The notes: a model not told the origin generated them from the letters alone. Shown: positions 45,299 through 58,089, numbered from the stretch's first letter. The stretch: DNA of 64,000 nt from Mixophyes australis (GCA_036250195.1 JAVHZZ010000003.1:53993521-54057520), one strand, 5' to 3'. Numbers and translations are program-made.

Positions 45299-46615
45299 CA
45301 GTCCTGGCCAAAACTTTTGAGAATGACACAAGAATTGGCTTTCATAAAGTTTGCTGCTTCAGTGTTTTTAGACCTTTTTGTCAGATGTTGCTATGGTATA
45401 CTTAAGTAAAATTACAAGCATTTCATAGGTGTCAAATGCTTTTATTGACAATTAAATTAAGTTTATGCAAAGAGTCAATATTTGCAATTGACCCTTCTTC
45501 TTGAAGACCTCTACAATTCGCCCTGGCATGCTGTCAATCAACTTTTGGGACACATACTGACTAATGGCCGCCCCTTCTTGTCTAATCAATGCTTGGAGTT
45601 TGTCAGAATTTGTGGGATTTTGTTTGTCCATCCGCCTCTTGGGGATTGACCACAAATTCTCAATGGGATTAAGGTCTGGCTAGTTTTCTGGCCATGGACC
45701 CAAAATGTTGATGTTTTGATCCCCTAGCCACTTAGTTATCACTTTTGCCTTATGGCAAGGTGCTCCATCATGCTGGAAAAGACATTGTTTGTCACCAAAC
45801 TGTTCTTGAATGGTTGGAAGAAGTTGCTCTTGGAGGATGTTTTTGTACCATTCTTTATTCATGACTGTGTTCTTAGGCAAAATTGTGAGTGAGCCTACTC
45901 CCTTGGCTGAGAAGCAACCCCACACTTGAATGGTCTCGGGATTATTTTGAGTTGGCATGACATAGGACTGATGGTAGCGCTCACCTTTCCTTCTCCGGAC
46001 AAGCGTTTTTCCAGATGCCCCAAAACAATCTGAAAGGGGATTCATCAGAGAAAATAACTTTACCTCAGTCCTTAGCAGTCCATTTCCTGTACCTTTTGCA
46101 GAATATCAGTATGTCCCTGATGTTTTTCCTGGAGAGAAGTGGCTTCTTTGCTGGCCTTCTTGACACCAGGCCATCCTCCAAAAGTCTTCACCTCACTCTG
46201 CATGCAGATGCACTCACACCTGCCTGCTGCCATTCCTGAGCAAGGTCTGCAAGGTGGTGCCCCGATCCCGCAACTAAATCAACTTTATGAGACCTGGCCC
46301 GTGCTGGAAGTTCTTGGGTGCCCTTAAGCCTTCTTCACAGCTATTGAACCTCTATCCTTGAGGTTCTTGATGATCCGATAAATGGTTGATTTAGGTGTAA
46401 TCTTACTTGCAGCAATATCCTTGCCTGTGAAGCCCTCTTTGTGCAAAGCAATGATGACAGCACGTGTTTCCTTACAGGTAACCATGGTTAACAGAGGAAG
46501 AACAATGATTTCAAGCACCACCCAACTTTTAAAGCTTACAGTCTGTTATTCTAACGTCAACATTCTCACCTGGTGTAACAAGAGAATCACTGACCTGTTA
46601 TGAATTAAGTCTTAC
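45299..46615 (-). pseudogene. Dead Tc1/mariner element and transposase
   Basis: The left terminus CAGTCCTGGCCAAAACTTTT follows TA at 45297-45298. Minus-strand transposase pieces: N-terminal helix-turn-helix region MVTCKETRAVIIALHKEGF (about 46485) and STIYRIIKNLKDRGS; then FGASGKTLVRRRKGERYHQS (46020), WGCFSAKGVGSL and QHDGAPCHKA carrying the second catalytic Asp (about 45770); finally RRMDKQNPTNSDKLQALI (45640). A stop follows GPWPEN and the middle of the protein, including the first catalytic Asp, is missing. The right inverted repeat is not recognisable, so the copy is immobile. Confidence 0.93.
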
Positions 46616-46845
46616 TCTAACATATGCAGGCAAAATGTCCCTGCACGTGCAGCTACAAAATGAGCACACAATGACATCACTGACCTAAAAATAATTATAG
46701 TAGGTACTAACACGCAAACCAACGTTTTGTACTTTTTTGAAGAAACAACTAAAATCCCTATAATTACATTAAAAGGATGTATTTATATTGCTGTACAATT
46801 TTATGGGTGTAAACAAACCAAATTTTCAAATAAGATTAACATAAT

Positions 46846-47155
46846 GGGCCTGATTTATTATGGCAAGTAAAGCAAAAAAAATTAGCAACTTTGTACCTTG
46901 GCAAAACCATGTTGCATTGGAGGGGGAGGTAAATTTAAAATGTTAGAACAGATTCATAGTTGGAGTAGGGCATGTCCTAGATCAACTTTAAATTTCAGTG
47001 TAAACATAAAGCTATCAAGTATTTGTGCGCTACATTAAAATAAGTCCAGTATTTAACTTATGTGCAAAATAATAAACTAATTTGCATCCCTTGCATTGTA
47101 ATATGGTTTTGTCTTACTCAGTTTTTTACCTTACTTTCCTTAATGAATCATGCCT
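46846..47155. mobile_element. MITE-1 copy, opposite orientation
   Basis: Ends GGGCCTGATTTATTA and (reverse) AGGCATGATTCATTAAGG. Perfect 3-bp duplication AAT at 46843-46845 and 47156-47158. The interior is the reverse complement of the 14691 and 28816 copies. Confidence 0.9.
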
Positions 47156-47158
47156 AAT

Positions 47159-48490
47159 ATGCGTATATCCCTTCCTGAAATTAAACCCGAGTGAGAATGA
47201 ATTACAGCAACTTGTTGAGTAATTAGGCAAGGTCAAGTAACTTGATCTAATGGAAGCTTAAGTTTGGACTATTTAAACAAACATATGTTGATGCCAGTCA
47301 CGGTGTAAAAATATGTTATTTATTTCTGCGAAACTGAAAGTCAATAAAATGAAATGTACACGCTTGTAGATTTGGATGCTTGTGTCAGAGATATTCAGGT
47401 AATAAAATGATTTATCTATACTTTGAATTTCCCAAAGATCTCCTAGAGGCCCATTATTCTTTGACTCTTTTCCATTAATTAAAGTAAATCTGCTCTGAGA
47501 TCATCCCTTCTAGAATAGCGAATTGTAAATCTATAGAGGGCTACATCAGCGATATGCATTACTTTCATGATGTATGATCTGAATTCATCATTATCAAGGT
47601 GACAGCACTGCGCTGTTGTCAATGAAACACAATTTATAATTGTCAAGGGGTGTAGATTTGGTTGTAAAGAATGTGTCTAAAAGAGAGAACCTTGTTGCAG
47701 CAAAAATAATTTATATTATTCCTCTAGAATCTTAATGTTTTAATATTGAGATTGAGTGGAATAATGTTGTACTACTTTTTTTTCACATTGTAAATAACAA
47801 AATATGCAATGGGATAATTAATTAGTTATGCAAATGTTTACTAAACTTAGATAAGCAAATTGATTTTGTAAAAACAGACAGCTTCATCAATGAAGTATTA
47901 GCAAGCAGGTGTGGATTGTCTGTTCCAGGTTCTATAAAGCTTAATGGAGATAAAATATGGTCCAGATCCGGATGACTCAGTAATTGGGCAGCTGTATTAA
48001 GTATTACCATGTTAATACAGGTGACAGATGACCATACATATGACCATCAGTGACTGCTGGTCTCTTTTTGGTCACTCTCACAATTCTCCTGACTCATTTG
48101 ATGTAATTTTTGGGAGAACAGTTTCTAAGCAGAGTCTGAAATCCATCTTCCACTTTTGGGTGATTGAGCCAAGGACTCTTACTGGGATTTCTTTGTCACC
48201 ATCACCTGCATACTTTCCTTCACCTTTTTCCCTTCTACCTAAGCTAGGGGGCTATTAGTCATTAAATATAACCATGATTTATGATTTTAGTGATGCACAG
48301 ACAGAGGGCAATGATAAAGTTATATTAAGATAAAGATGAGTGGTCGACATGGGCTGGTATAGGTTGGTATGCCATAATACCACTTCATTGTAACACTATC
48401 AAATTCCACTCACTTACAATTTTCATACCATTTCAAAATTTCCAACCCACCTCTTTTCTACTTTGACCAATGGATAAGATAATATTTATT
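47159..48490. other. No gene; candidate conserved non-coding stretch
   Basis: No coding region. 47450-47660 is free of recognisable repeats and dense in homeobox-like words (TTATAATTG, TGACAGC, ATGCAT). Conservation is not shown by the sequence alone. Confidence 0.35.
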
Positions 48491-48819
48491 GGCAGCACGA
48501 TGGCTTAGTGGTTAGCACTTCTGCCTCACAGCACTGGGGTCATGAGTTCAATTCCCAACCATGGCCTTATCTGTATGGAGTTTGTATGTTCTTCCCGTAT
48601 TTGCGTGGGTTTCCTCCAGGTGCTCTGGTTTCCTACCACACTCCAAAAACATACAAGTAGGTTAATTGGCTGCTGTCAAATTGACCCTAGTGTGTGTGTG
48701 TTTGTGTATGTTAGAGAATTTAGACTGTAACCTCCAATAGGGCAGGGACTGATGTGAGTAAATTCTCTGTACAGCGCTGCGGAATTAGTGGCGCTATATA
48801 AATAGCTGATGATGATGAG
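48491..48819 (+). mobile_element. tRNA-derived V-SINE-like SINE
   Basis: tRNA-related head with A-box-like TGGCTTAGTGG and B-box-like GAGTTCAATTCC; central conserved segment 'gcgtgggtttcctccag' and 'ctctggtttcctaccac' as in V-SINEs; a LINE-like tail 'agtggcgctatataaat' ending in (GAT)n. Head, core and tail are all present, making it the most complete copy here. Confidence 0.93.
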
Positions 48820-49597
48820 TCTTATTATGGCAATTTTGTCCTCCTGTTTAAACATGGTTGGTTTGAATAATTATGCAAGCAGCATGTTTCAGTTTTTTAT
48901 TTATTTAAGAAATGTGTGGATAAATAATATTTTGTCCTTAAAAGTTCTGGATAAGGAAATATGCAGTTAAGTTATACTGAATTGGAAAAAAGAATGTGCA
49001 ATGTCACTTATAATACAGAATAGTAAAACATTTTTTTAGAAAGCTCTCACAAACTTGGACTTCTTTCCTCATCTTCTCCTTCTACTATTCCATCACCCTC
49101 TGTACCTCTTGGCCTGCTTCCCTAGCCCTAGTTTTCTTGGCCCAGGCCTACTTCACGTTGGACATTACCATCACCCTCACTCACTGTGCTGCAAATACTA
49201 TGATCTGCTTTACCATGTTATGTGTTATGGATCATTATATGTATATGTCACGTATGGCTCTGCAGACCTTTTGTGGCGCCTTATGCTGTCACTGCAATGC
49301 ATGTGTGAGGTTATATTATCATACTTACTTTTCTTTTTTAAACTACCCCAGGGTGGCTCAATAGGCAATAAGATATTATTTTAAAGTTTGGGAAATAAGT
49401 GCCAGGAAGGTTGTTAGATATGCTTAAAAGTAAAGTGTGTTTTTTAAAAATTTTTATTATCTTTTAAATTAAAAAGTGCACTATCAATTCAATGATTTCC
49501 TCTTATAAAGTCTATGTTCAGGCCCGGATTGTGAGATGACCAGCTGGATAGGGCCAATGGCACCAAAGCTGCGAGCGTTGCTTTCTGACCACTGTTG
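48820..49597. other. No gene recognised
   Basis: AT-rich with a pyrimidine-rich patch at 49060-49180. The ORFs there look compositional. Confidence 0.45.
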
Positions 49598-50125
49598 TGC
49601 ACGTTTAATTGCTATCCAATAACGATTGTCAAATTCCGGTGTGGTTCCAAAGCACAAAGTAATTTAATAGCCAAAAAGTAGCAGAATAACAAGTCAGAAT
49701 AAAATAATTACAGCCGTTATTTATCGCAGGCGCTCTGGATCCAGTGTACAGTCATTCAGGTCTGAAGGCTGTGGTCAAAGAAGACTGGTCACTAGGTCCA
49801 GAGCCCCTGCTTATATACAGGCAGTGAATACAGTAAAACAATGCAGATGGTGTGGCTTGCTTCTATTGGTCCAGGCTTTAGGAAGGTCCAGTGTACTGCA
49901 GGTCATAGGCCAGTTCAAACCAAAATATCCAAAGGTGGGGGTCAGCTCTCCAGGGGATGCACTCTGATTTTCCCGCCAAGAATCCAGTTTCAACTAGTCT
50001 ATTTGCATTATACAGTCAGTATCACTTTAAACATTTATTCCCTAACATCGCTAACTAAAGTATGCAATGTGCGATCTCTTCGGCAAATGAACCGGACAAG
50101 TGCTCATGAATAGTGGATTAAAATG
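49598..50125 (-). mobile_element. Probable solo LTR, minus strand
   Basis: Begins TGCACGTTTAATTGCTATCC; the first 165 bp match 26277-26440. Reversed, it has a TATA-like CTGTATATAAGC (about 49810-49820) and, further on, ATTAAA. The right end near 50125 is uncertain and no target duplication was found. Confidence 0.5.
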
Positions 50126-50306
50126 ATACTAAACATGACATAGTTCCTGCAACCTGAACCTTTGGTTTTACCAACATGTATATAACTTATAATATTAAAC
50201 ATAAATACTGCTATATTTCGACATAAAGAACTATGTGTTGCAACTACAATTAATGTGTACTAATTAGAAATGTGTATGTATGTGTGAATGTGTGTAAAAG
50301 TGTAAA

Positions 50307-50811
50307 ACCTGTGTCACGATCCGCCTGGCAGCTCCTACCTTTTGGACTTTATTATTTGTATTTGTTCTTTTTATGTGTTTGCAGCAGTACCTCTGATGTC
50401 CAGAGGTGCTGCTATTGTGCATTTCTTGTGCTTTAGAGGTTAACCTTTCTGTTCACTAATTATCCCATACACCTGGGTGTGGTCTCTTTTTCCTTATTTA
50501 TACCTGTCACTCCCAGCACACATTGCTGGTTATTGATGTCATATCCTGTTGTTGCACCCTGTGGATTCTTCCTCCTGTCTTGCTCCTCTGGTTACATGCT
50601 GCTTGGAATCTGTTCATACCTCCTGCTTCCCTGCATTAGCTGTGTACCTGCTGGTTTCTGCACACTCATATTACTTCCTGCATCAGCTTGCACCTGGTAT
50701 TTACTACTACTCTTGATTACCTGCTATTTATACTTTTCTGCAAATAAACAGAGTGTTTTCACCATATTCGTGGCTCCTAGCTGTACTCCTGTATGTAACC
50801 GTGACAACCTG
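50307..50811 (+). mobile_element. Solo LTR, Tf1/sushi-like
   Basis: LTR at 50312-50806 (495 bp) starting TGTCACGATCC and ending AACCGTGACA, with perfect 5-bp duplication ACCTG at 50307-50311 and 50807-50811. TATA-like TTATTTATACC at 50494-50504, CTGGTTATT at 50526-50534 about 28 nt downstream, AATAAA near 50744. The tips and CTGGTT start resemble the 30659-31423 LTR. Confidence 0.93.
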
Positions 50812-52255
50812 TTATTGCCACGTGTTGCGGCTTGATACGCCCTTCCACGCTGTAGCATGCTCTACGCATAATTTCAGACAAAGTCAACCAAGTTTGCTCG
50901 ATATTAATTGAAATGACTTTATCCAATTTGCTGACTTCGACACCACTTTGCACATAATTGATTTTTTACACTTTTTAAACACGTATTTTAACCTTTGGCT
51001 CAATTAGAGCTGAATCATTTCTGTGCATTTATATGATACAGATCGGACAATCGAGTGTTTGGAACATTGAGAGCTACAATGGTGCAGGTTATATTGGGGG
51101 AAGGGGGGCGTGGCCTGGGGTGCACAAATATAAACCTAGGCCTGCATTTTCTCCCTATTAGTTATGAAAAAGAGTATACTGAAGACTGAAGTAGGGTAGC
51201 CATAAAGTGCCCAAGATTGAATATAATGATGTGTTCTACCCAGTAGTGTGTAATGTGGTGCACAAATGTCCTTGTCACAGTAGAGTAGAAATAGAAGTCA
51301 AACAGAAAACAAGATTTCTTGAAATGTAACCTCAATCATATTCTTACGGAAAACCAGATGGTGTGATATCTTCGTATAGTCCCACTGGCCCCAAGGTACG
51401 TACTCATACTTTGAGTCATCTTTCAAATAATGACAAAGCTAAATCAGTACAAAGCTTAACAGCATAAAAATCTGAATCAGGATTATTTACGCCAATCTTT
51501 ATATTTAATTTGTCTTCCCGCAACGTGGGAACAGAGCAGTGAGCAGTTGTTGGAAGATTGTTGGCCTGTTTCCACCTTACAAATGTATATGTATCTAAAA
51601 TATCAGGCTGATGACATATGCTCACCAGCTCTCCATTCGCAGCCTGCAGGCACGGACTTCTGTATCCTAATGCTAATTCTACAATCTGTTCACTGACAGC
51701 TCAGAAGCCAGATGATATGTGCACTACTGACAAGTACATCATTTCTATGAAACATTTACTCTGCTTTACCTGAATATTCAAGAAATCAAATGTAGAGCTG
51801 ACATGACACTCCGTGATATGGGAATGGGGGAGTTTGACTGGGTAATAGCAGTATGTGCTTCAAAATAATTTTCGGACCATTTGCAAATGCAGTTTTACAT
51901 GTAAGTGACCAAAAGTGCCTTTTTAATGCATTGTATTTAGCTTTCTGCATATTACAGAGCTATAATGGAACCTTGTGCTGCTTTAAAGCAAATACCTGGA
52001 GTCAATATGCCATATATGGTCGTTTAGCTATGTTGGTTTAGTCATTTTCATGGAGCTCTGACAAAATAAAAAAAAGGTATATTTTAAATACTCCTAGAAA
52101 TACATTAAAACATGCTACAATACAGTACTTCATCTTACCAAGTATAGGCAATATTTTCTCATTCACAGGCATATTATAAAACCTTATATTTTTTAAGGGC
52201 TAAGAAAAATGTATTAAATTTATATTTATTTACAGTAAATAAACATACCAGGTAC
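50812..52255. other. No gene recognised
   Basis: No coding region or paired repeat recognised. Confidence 0.45.
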
Positions 52256-52850
52256 ATGTATAGTAGTGGTCAGGGAACAGGGGTAAATTATCCCAAATGA
52301 GGTAAAAATGAAATTCCTGGGGGTAATGCTGCCGATTCACATGCTGTCAGTTGGATTGTAGACCCTTTTAAAAGTGAGATTGCTGTTGTACCAGAAGAGA
52401 CTCAAGGGTTGGCAGAGGCACGTCTTGAGCTTTGATGCAATAATGTCAACAGCTGCAAAGGCATCAAAATTGCACATGAGGAGCCAGTCAAAAAGTTGCT
52501 GCCTTTTGCAACAACCTACATTTGCGAACAAGGATTTTCCACTCTAGCGAACATAAAAACAAAGCAGAGAAATCGATTGGACGCTGAAGACTGTATCCAA
52601 ATTGCTCTGACATCAAAATGCCCCAATATTGATGCTCTCGTATCAAAAATGAAGCAACATCATTTCTCCAAAACCTGAAGTTTTGAAGTTGAAGCTTTCA
52701 AAGAAATTTTGAATAGATTCAATAAAATTTTGAATTCCAATAATTAATAATATATAATTTCTTTCCTTTCAAATCAAGGGGATAACATCGGTGTATCTAA
52801 ATATATTTGGGGGTAAAAGGTAAAAAAGTTCCCTGACCCCTGATGTATAG
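52256..52850 (+). mobile_element. Internally deleted hAT element with transposase tail
   Basis: Element 52264-52842 with perfect 8-bp duplication ATGTATAG at 52256-52263 and 52843-52850. Ends TAGTGGTCAGGGAAC and (reverse) CAGGGGTCAGGGAAC. Plus-strand 52330-52678 encodes the C-terminal hAT dimerisation region: FATTYICEQGFSTLANIKTK then RNRLDAEDCIQIAL, ending at a stop at 52676-52678. It resembles ZBED/SCAND3-type hAT proteins. The N-terminal zinc finger and catalytic core are absent and a stop interrupts the upstream part (near 52434), so it is not autonomous. Confidence 0.93.
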
Positions 52851-53740
52851 TAACTCCCACTATGTTAAGATCATGCTATTCCTTGAATTTAATGTATAAT
52901 AAAGATTTCAATACATCACATAAAATTAGGTGAAGCTAAATATTGCCATCTGCTTAGTAGGAAAAATATGTCACATTAACTTTGCATATCCCTGTTGCTA
53001 TTGTTGTCTACATATTGTTATACATCATGTCTAAAATTTGTCTATAGATACTCTAAACATTATAAAAATTGCTGAGCTGGCAGGCTGGTGACTGACATCT
53101 GACGGTGGCGAGCATTAAACATACTGTATGATTTTATAGATCTAAAATCTCCTTGCCTTTGATCTTTTGTGGCTTTCTTTGATGTTTCCATCTAGCGCAT
53201 GTCCCTTCATTTTGATATCTTCATAAAAGATTTCATCTTTGCTATGCAAATACATGATTTAACCATTCCTACATTTCGTACAACAAAACAAACTTTATTG
53301 CAAGCTTCACAAGCTACAAAAACAAGTAAATACTATTATACATATAGCAGAATAAAAGCTGCTACAGGATTTATGCCAAAGTCTTTCAAGAAATTAATCA
53401 AATGTGATAATTGTACAACCTTCCTTAGTCTTCGTCCTTTTTGAGGGGGATGAGGGGGAAGGGCTTTTCCTCATTGGGTTATGTTGCATTCTTTAGACAT
53501 TACCATAGAACCCACTTTGTTGGGGATGAAGATTCCGTAAGTGACAATGAGAATCCAGCCCTTCAGAGTGGATTGATCTCTGGTGTCACAGTCAAATTTA
53601 ATGTTTCTTCCTAGAAATCAAGAGCCCAGAATATAAGTTCCATATAGATCACCCAAAAGTCCACCAGGTATAAGTATAGTACCTAGCACTATATAATAAT
53701 CATATTTTTCCTCAAATTCAATATATATAACACACAAGTT
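52851..53740. other. No gene recognised
   Basis: AT-rich; nothing recognised. Confidence 0.45.
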
Positions 53741-54140
53741 AACCCGTGCATGATACTCATGCATTCTAGTCAAATCAAGCTACTTAAGGTGTTAAAAAGG
53801 TTCTTGTAATGCATTTGGGCCTAGCTCAGGCCTCCTCAGGGGAAGAGCGTTACTTCCCGACGCAAGCGCCCTTTTTTAACGTGGTTTTGTCCACATGTCA
53901 CCACCTCCTCATTTTTCTCCATCACCTCATCCTTCATCTTCATCGCCACATCCTTCATCAAGCTACTTAAGGTGTCAAAAACTCCCCACTGTCACCCCCG
54001 GCAACCACCAACCACTCCCAACTGTCACTTCTCCTTCAAGAAATATGTAGGTCAGTGTATAACTCTGCCCAGCAGGTGGCGCTGCAGCTTGGTTTTTTTT
54101 TTTCACACACGCGCCAGTAGGCATTTATATAGTAGATATT
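53741..54140. repeat. Possible Helitron-like or other dispersed repeat
   Basis: Left end 'aacccgtgcatgatactcatgc' with the stem GCATGA-TAC-TCATGC; right end 'ggcatttatatagtagata'. A 20-bp segment 'caagctacttaaggtgt' is repeated at 53781 and 53960. No inverted terminal repeats or target duplication, which fits a Helitron-like element weakly. Confidence 0.3.
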
Positions 54141-55958
54141 TCAATATATTACGTAAACAATTAAATGAAACTGAACATTGCAATCTGCTTAGTTGGAATA
54201 AAAACTAATTCTAACAAATCCATTTATTTATGATGACATACCTTTGAAGTATAGTGCAAGTGTACTTGAAACGCACTTTGCATTTACTTTGCATATTCCT
54301 GTCACTATTGTCATCTATAAAGTGGTTTCTCTATAGATACTCTAACAATTACATAAAGATCAATAAATAAGTTTACATTGTAAGGCATTCACATTTAAGC
54401 ACTTACTTATTACTTTTTAAATTGCTGAAATTTTACTTTGACTTGGAGACAGGGGTCATTTGACCAATACTTTCAATAGGACAACTTTTAGGTTACTTAC
54501 CTAAATGGCAAGAACATTTCAAATCATAATCGCATTAGTAGTTGCACATAAATCAATGCAAATTCAAATTCAAAATGTAAAGTTGTGACATTTCAAATAA
54601 AAGGAGACACAATATTCCTTAATGGCCAGGACTTATTTAAAGCATAATAGACATGCAAACCAGCAGCATTTAAAGTGAAAAATGAAAATATTTGAACTAT
54701 TTAGGGGGACGTCTAAATGTGTTAGTGCATAAAACGTCTTCACGTTATGTTGTTATTAGGAAATGACCCCCCCCCATTTGTTCCCAAACCTAGAGGTTTA
54801 AACTATCTGGGTTTGTAACATGCTCATAAGCAGCCTGTTCCTTAGAGAAAAAGGAGTGATCATAGATCTCCCCATTGTCGCAGCCTCGCCATTTGCCACA
54901 TTGACGTTTGAATATTAACATTTACATGATCTGCCGTGTTAGGCTGGCTGCTCAGCACAAATGTCTTTAGCTTCCCACAAATCATATATGTGCAATAAGT
55001 CAGAATATAAAACCAGCTCTCATTACATGATCATCATTAGCAAGAAGGATTTATATGAAGCAGAAAATGAGCCCTTGTTACGATTCCAATAGTATCCTAT
55101 GCGCTATCTGTAAGTCGCAGTAGCCTTGTCATATGATTTGTGGGGTAAAGAAAAGCTAAATCTTTAAAATCTGAAGCATAATTAAGGGCAAAAACGAAAG
55201 CCTATTTGTCAGAGCGATTGGCTGTGTTTTTCTACATAACAGCATCATATAAAGGCTCGAGCTTTGGAATTGTGTTTTTAAATTACATCAGAAGTAATGG
55301 TAATTATAATTAACACTGCAGTATTGCAATATTTTCACTTAATATTGTATAGAAATTACTTATTATGTAGCTAAAAGTCACTATAATAAGGAGTTAAATT
55401 AACGAGGCCTGAAATGTAAGCTGCGTTCTGGACAAAGCTAGTAAAACAATGCAGAGTACAACAACATCAGTCCTTTAGGGAGCAATATTTTATTGAAAGT
55501 TATTTTGTCTTTCATAAAAAATGCAATTGAAAAAAAAAGGTTATTTCTAGCCCAACAAGAATAATGAGTAAAGCAGCAACAAATAAGCAAGAAGAGGAAT
55601 GTCTGACACTGACAAGCTACTATATACTGCATGTGCCTACCTAGATTTTTTTACACCTGTGTATAACATTACAATGGTAATATCCAGGATGAATTGTGTT
55701 TTGTCAGAGAATCCTTGAAAACAATATTTTTCAAGGTTATCCAATCCAGTTTAAAAAAAATAATGTTTATGCTATGCACAAAAGGTTTTATGACTTTTAA
55801 TCAAACATTCTAATTCTAAAAGCTCTTTTAGCATTGTATTACCTATACACAGGCTGGATGTTCTGAATACAGAGGAGCACTGCTACTAAGTAGTGGTACG
55901 ATGGTACGAGGAAATAAAATATATAAGGGAGTAGGATGGTGCAGATGGTGCTGCTGTA
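54141..55958. other. No gene; candidate conserved non-coding stretch
   Basis: No coding region. 55130-55350 is low-repeat, with TAATTATAATTAA and other homeobox-like words. A C run lies at 54768-54775. Confidence 0.35.
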
Positions 55959-57696
55959 ACCCTGCCCAGGGCTGCCAAAAGGAATTCAGGACCCGGGTAC
56001 AACAAATTCATGGGGCCCCCCCTCATAGTCGAGTAAGCCCCCAAAAAAAATTGTGTCGCCTAACGGCGCCGCAATTTTTTTTAGTGTGCAGTCATACATT
56101 CAAGGGCGTGGCAATGCGCCAATGGGGCGTGGCTAACCTAACGGCGGTGCAAAATTTTTCAGAAGTGTGGTCATGCATTTGGGGGTGTGGCAAATGCACC
56201 ATTGGGACGTAGCTAGCATCAAAATCACTAGACTCTTAATTCGCCGGAGCGTCACATATGTTCAAGCACTCCTGACTTTCAGGACATCTACCACCACAGT
56301 GTAGTATACAAAGAATGCAGTGTGTACACAAACAGTTCAGTCTTGGCCTACACCTTACATTGGGAACAACATTCACTAAAAATTGCCATTGTCCCTACTA
56401 GAATCACAACATTTCACACACTGTGCTGCTCTCTCCTACATGTTCTTCTCACTTTCACCACCTGTGGCTGCTGGTTTCTTTAGTTGCGGCTTGTCCAGAT
56501 CCAGGAATGTTGAAGGACCTATTTTGAAAAAAAAATGGCTACATTTAGAAAATTACAGCCAGCCCCGGCGTTAAATCAATAGCACTCACGATTAATAATT
56601 AGGCCTTCCTCCAGCCCCAACATTAAAATAATACTATTCACATTTAATAAATAAACCTATTTCCCTTCCTGCAAACAGCCCCAGCAGTACCTATTTCTTG
56701 CAACCATCACTGCCATTAAATAATTCATAGTCACACTTAATAAATAGACCTCATTCTCCCTAAACTCACCCCAACATTCAATAGCCCCCAAACCACCCCA
56801 TCTTAAATTAATAGTCCCCACAATCACCCTACATACAAAATAGCACCCATTAATTAGCCACCACCTACCTCACACTCACTACATTGCAACAAGCCCCCTG
56901 TGCCATCACACACACAATACTGTGCCCCTTCTTCGCAACTACACTGTGCCCCTTATGCTCACACTGCGCCCTCCATGCTGCCTTCCCTCCTTTTTCCCTT
57001 TGTGCCTCTCTCCCACTTTTTTTTATTCCTCTGTGCCTCTCTCCTTTTTTTCCTCCTCTGTTCCTCTCTCCCACTTTTTTTTCTCCTCTGTTCCTCTTTC
57101 CCACTTTTTTTTTTATTCCTCTGTGGCTCTCTGCTTTTTTTCCTCCTCTGTTCCTCTCTCCCACTTTTTTTTCTCCTCTGTTCCTCTTTCCCACTTTTTT
57201 TTTATTCCTCTGTGGCTCTCTGCTTTTTTCCTCCTCTGTTTCTCTCTCCCCTTTCTTTATAGTACTGTCCCTCTCTGTTTTCCTCCCCTTGCCTCTCCGT
57301 TTCTTTACTTACCTTTTGTCAACTTCTTTCCTTTCTTTTCTTCTCTTCTGTCTCCTCTTCTGTCTTCTTTCTTCATGCTGGCTGCGGCGCTCCTCACTGA
57401 CTGACGGGCGTGACTTGATGACGTCACGCCCGGCAGTCAGTGTGAATGGAGAAGAGGAGAGGAGGGACACGGCGCCGCGCGATCACGTGAGTATCGTTTG
57501 TTTTTTGGGTTTTTTTTCTTCCAGCTCCCCCCACCAACGCGGGAAAAAAAAAAATCGCAAAAAATAAAATTAAAAAGAAAAAGAAAAAGAAAAAATTAAA
57601 TTAGCGGAGAGGGCCCGGCCCGGGCCCCCTGGCATGGCTGGGCCCGGGTAAAATGTACCCGCTCCCCCCCCCCCTCTCGGCGGCCCTGACCCTGCC
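55959..57696. mobile_element. 1722-bp hAT element with minisatellite interior
   Basis: Element 55967-57688; perfect 8-bp duplication ACCCTGCC at 55959-55966 and 57689-57696. Ends CAGGGCTGCCAAAAGG and (reverse) CAGGGCCGCCGAGAGG. 56985-57265 is a pyrimidine-rich tandem array with subunits of about 30 bp grouped in blocks of about 89 bp. A GC-rich hairpin pairs 57395-57414 with 57423-57442. Long ORFs through the array are repeats of F, L, S and P and are not genes. No transposase found. Confidence 0.93.
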
Positions 57697-57996
57697 CACT
57701 CTATTGTGCTATAATTGTGGTGTGGCATGATTACAGTTGGGCAGTGTGATCTGCCTGCTGAGAGTCAGGACCTCTATTGTACCGTCTATTTAAAATAGCA
57801 GTGCACCATTTATGTAATATGTTTGAGATTTTGAGCGTGCAGAATAAAAGCTCACTAATGTAAATCTAAACATATAATATGATTGCACGCAGTGAAACTG
57901 TTATTATTAAGTAATGGGAGGTCAAAATGATTAGGGAAATCACATTTCTAAAAATCATGCAACTACAGATAGTTTATATAGCATATATGTGTGTGT

Positions 57997-58029
57997 GCTT
58001 GTGAGTGTGTGTGTGTGTGTGTGTGTGTG
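57997..58029. repeat. (GT)n microsatellite
   Basis: Imperfect GT dinucleotide run. Confidence 0.95.
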
Positions 58030-58089
58030 CATGCAATGGAATAAACTACCAATTTATAGGTTAAAAATCAAATCCATATATTGGATATG

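Noticed and set aside
48491..48560. tRNA gene call from A and B boxes
   Set aside because: The head leads straight into a SINE core and tail and does not fold as a complete tRNA; it is a SINE promoter.
56884..57567. 227-codon open frame rich in Phe, Leu, Ser and Pro
   Set aside because: It is the translation of a pyrimidine minisatellite in a hAT element; overlapping frames are equally open, so it is compositional.
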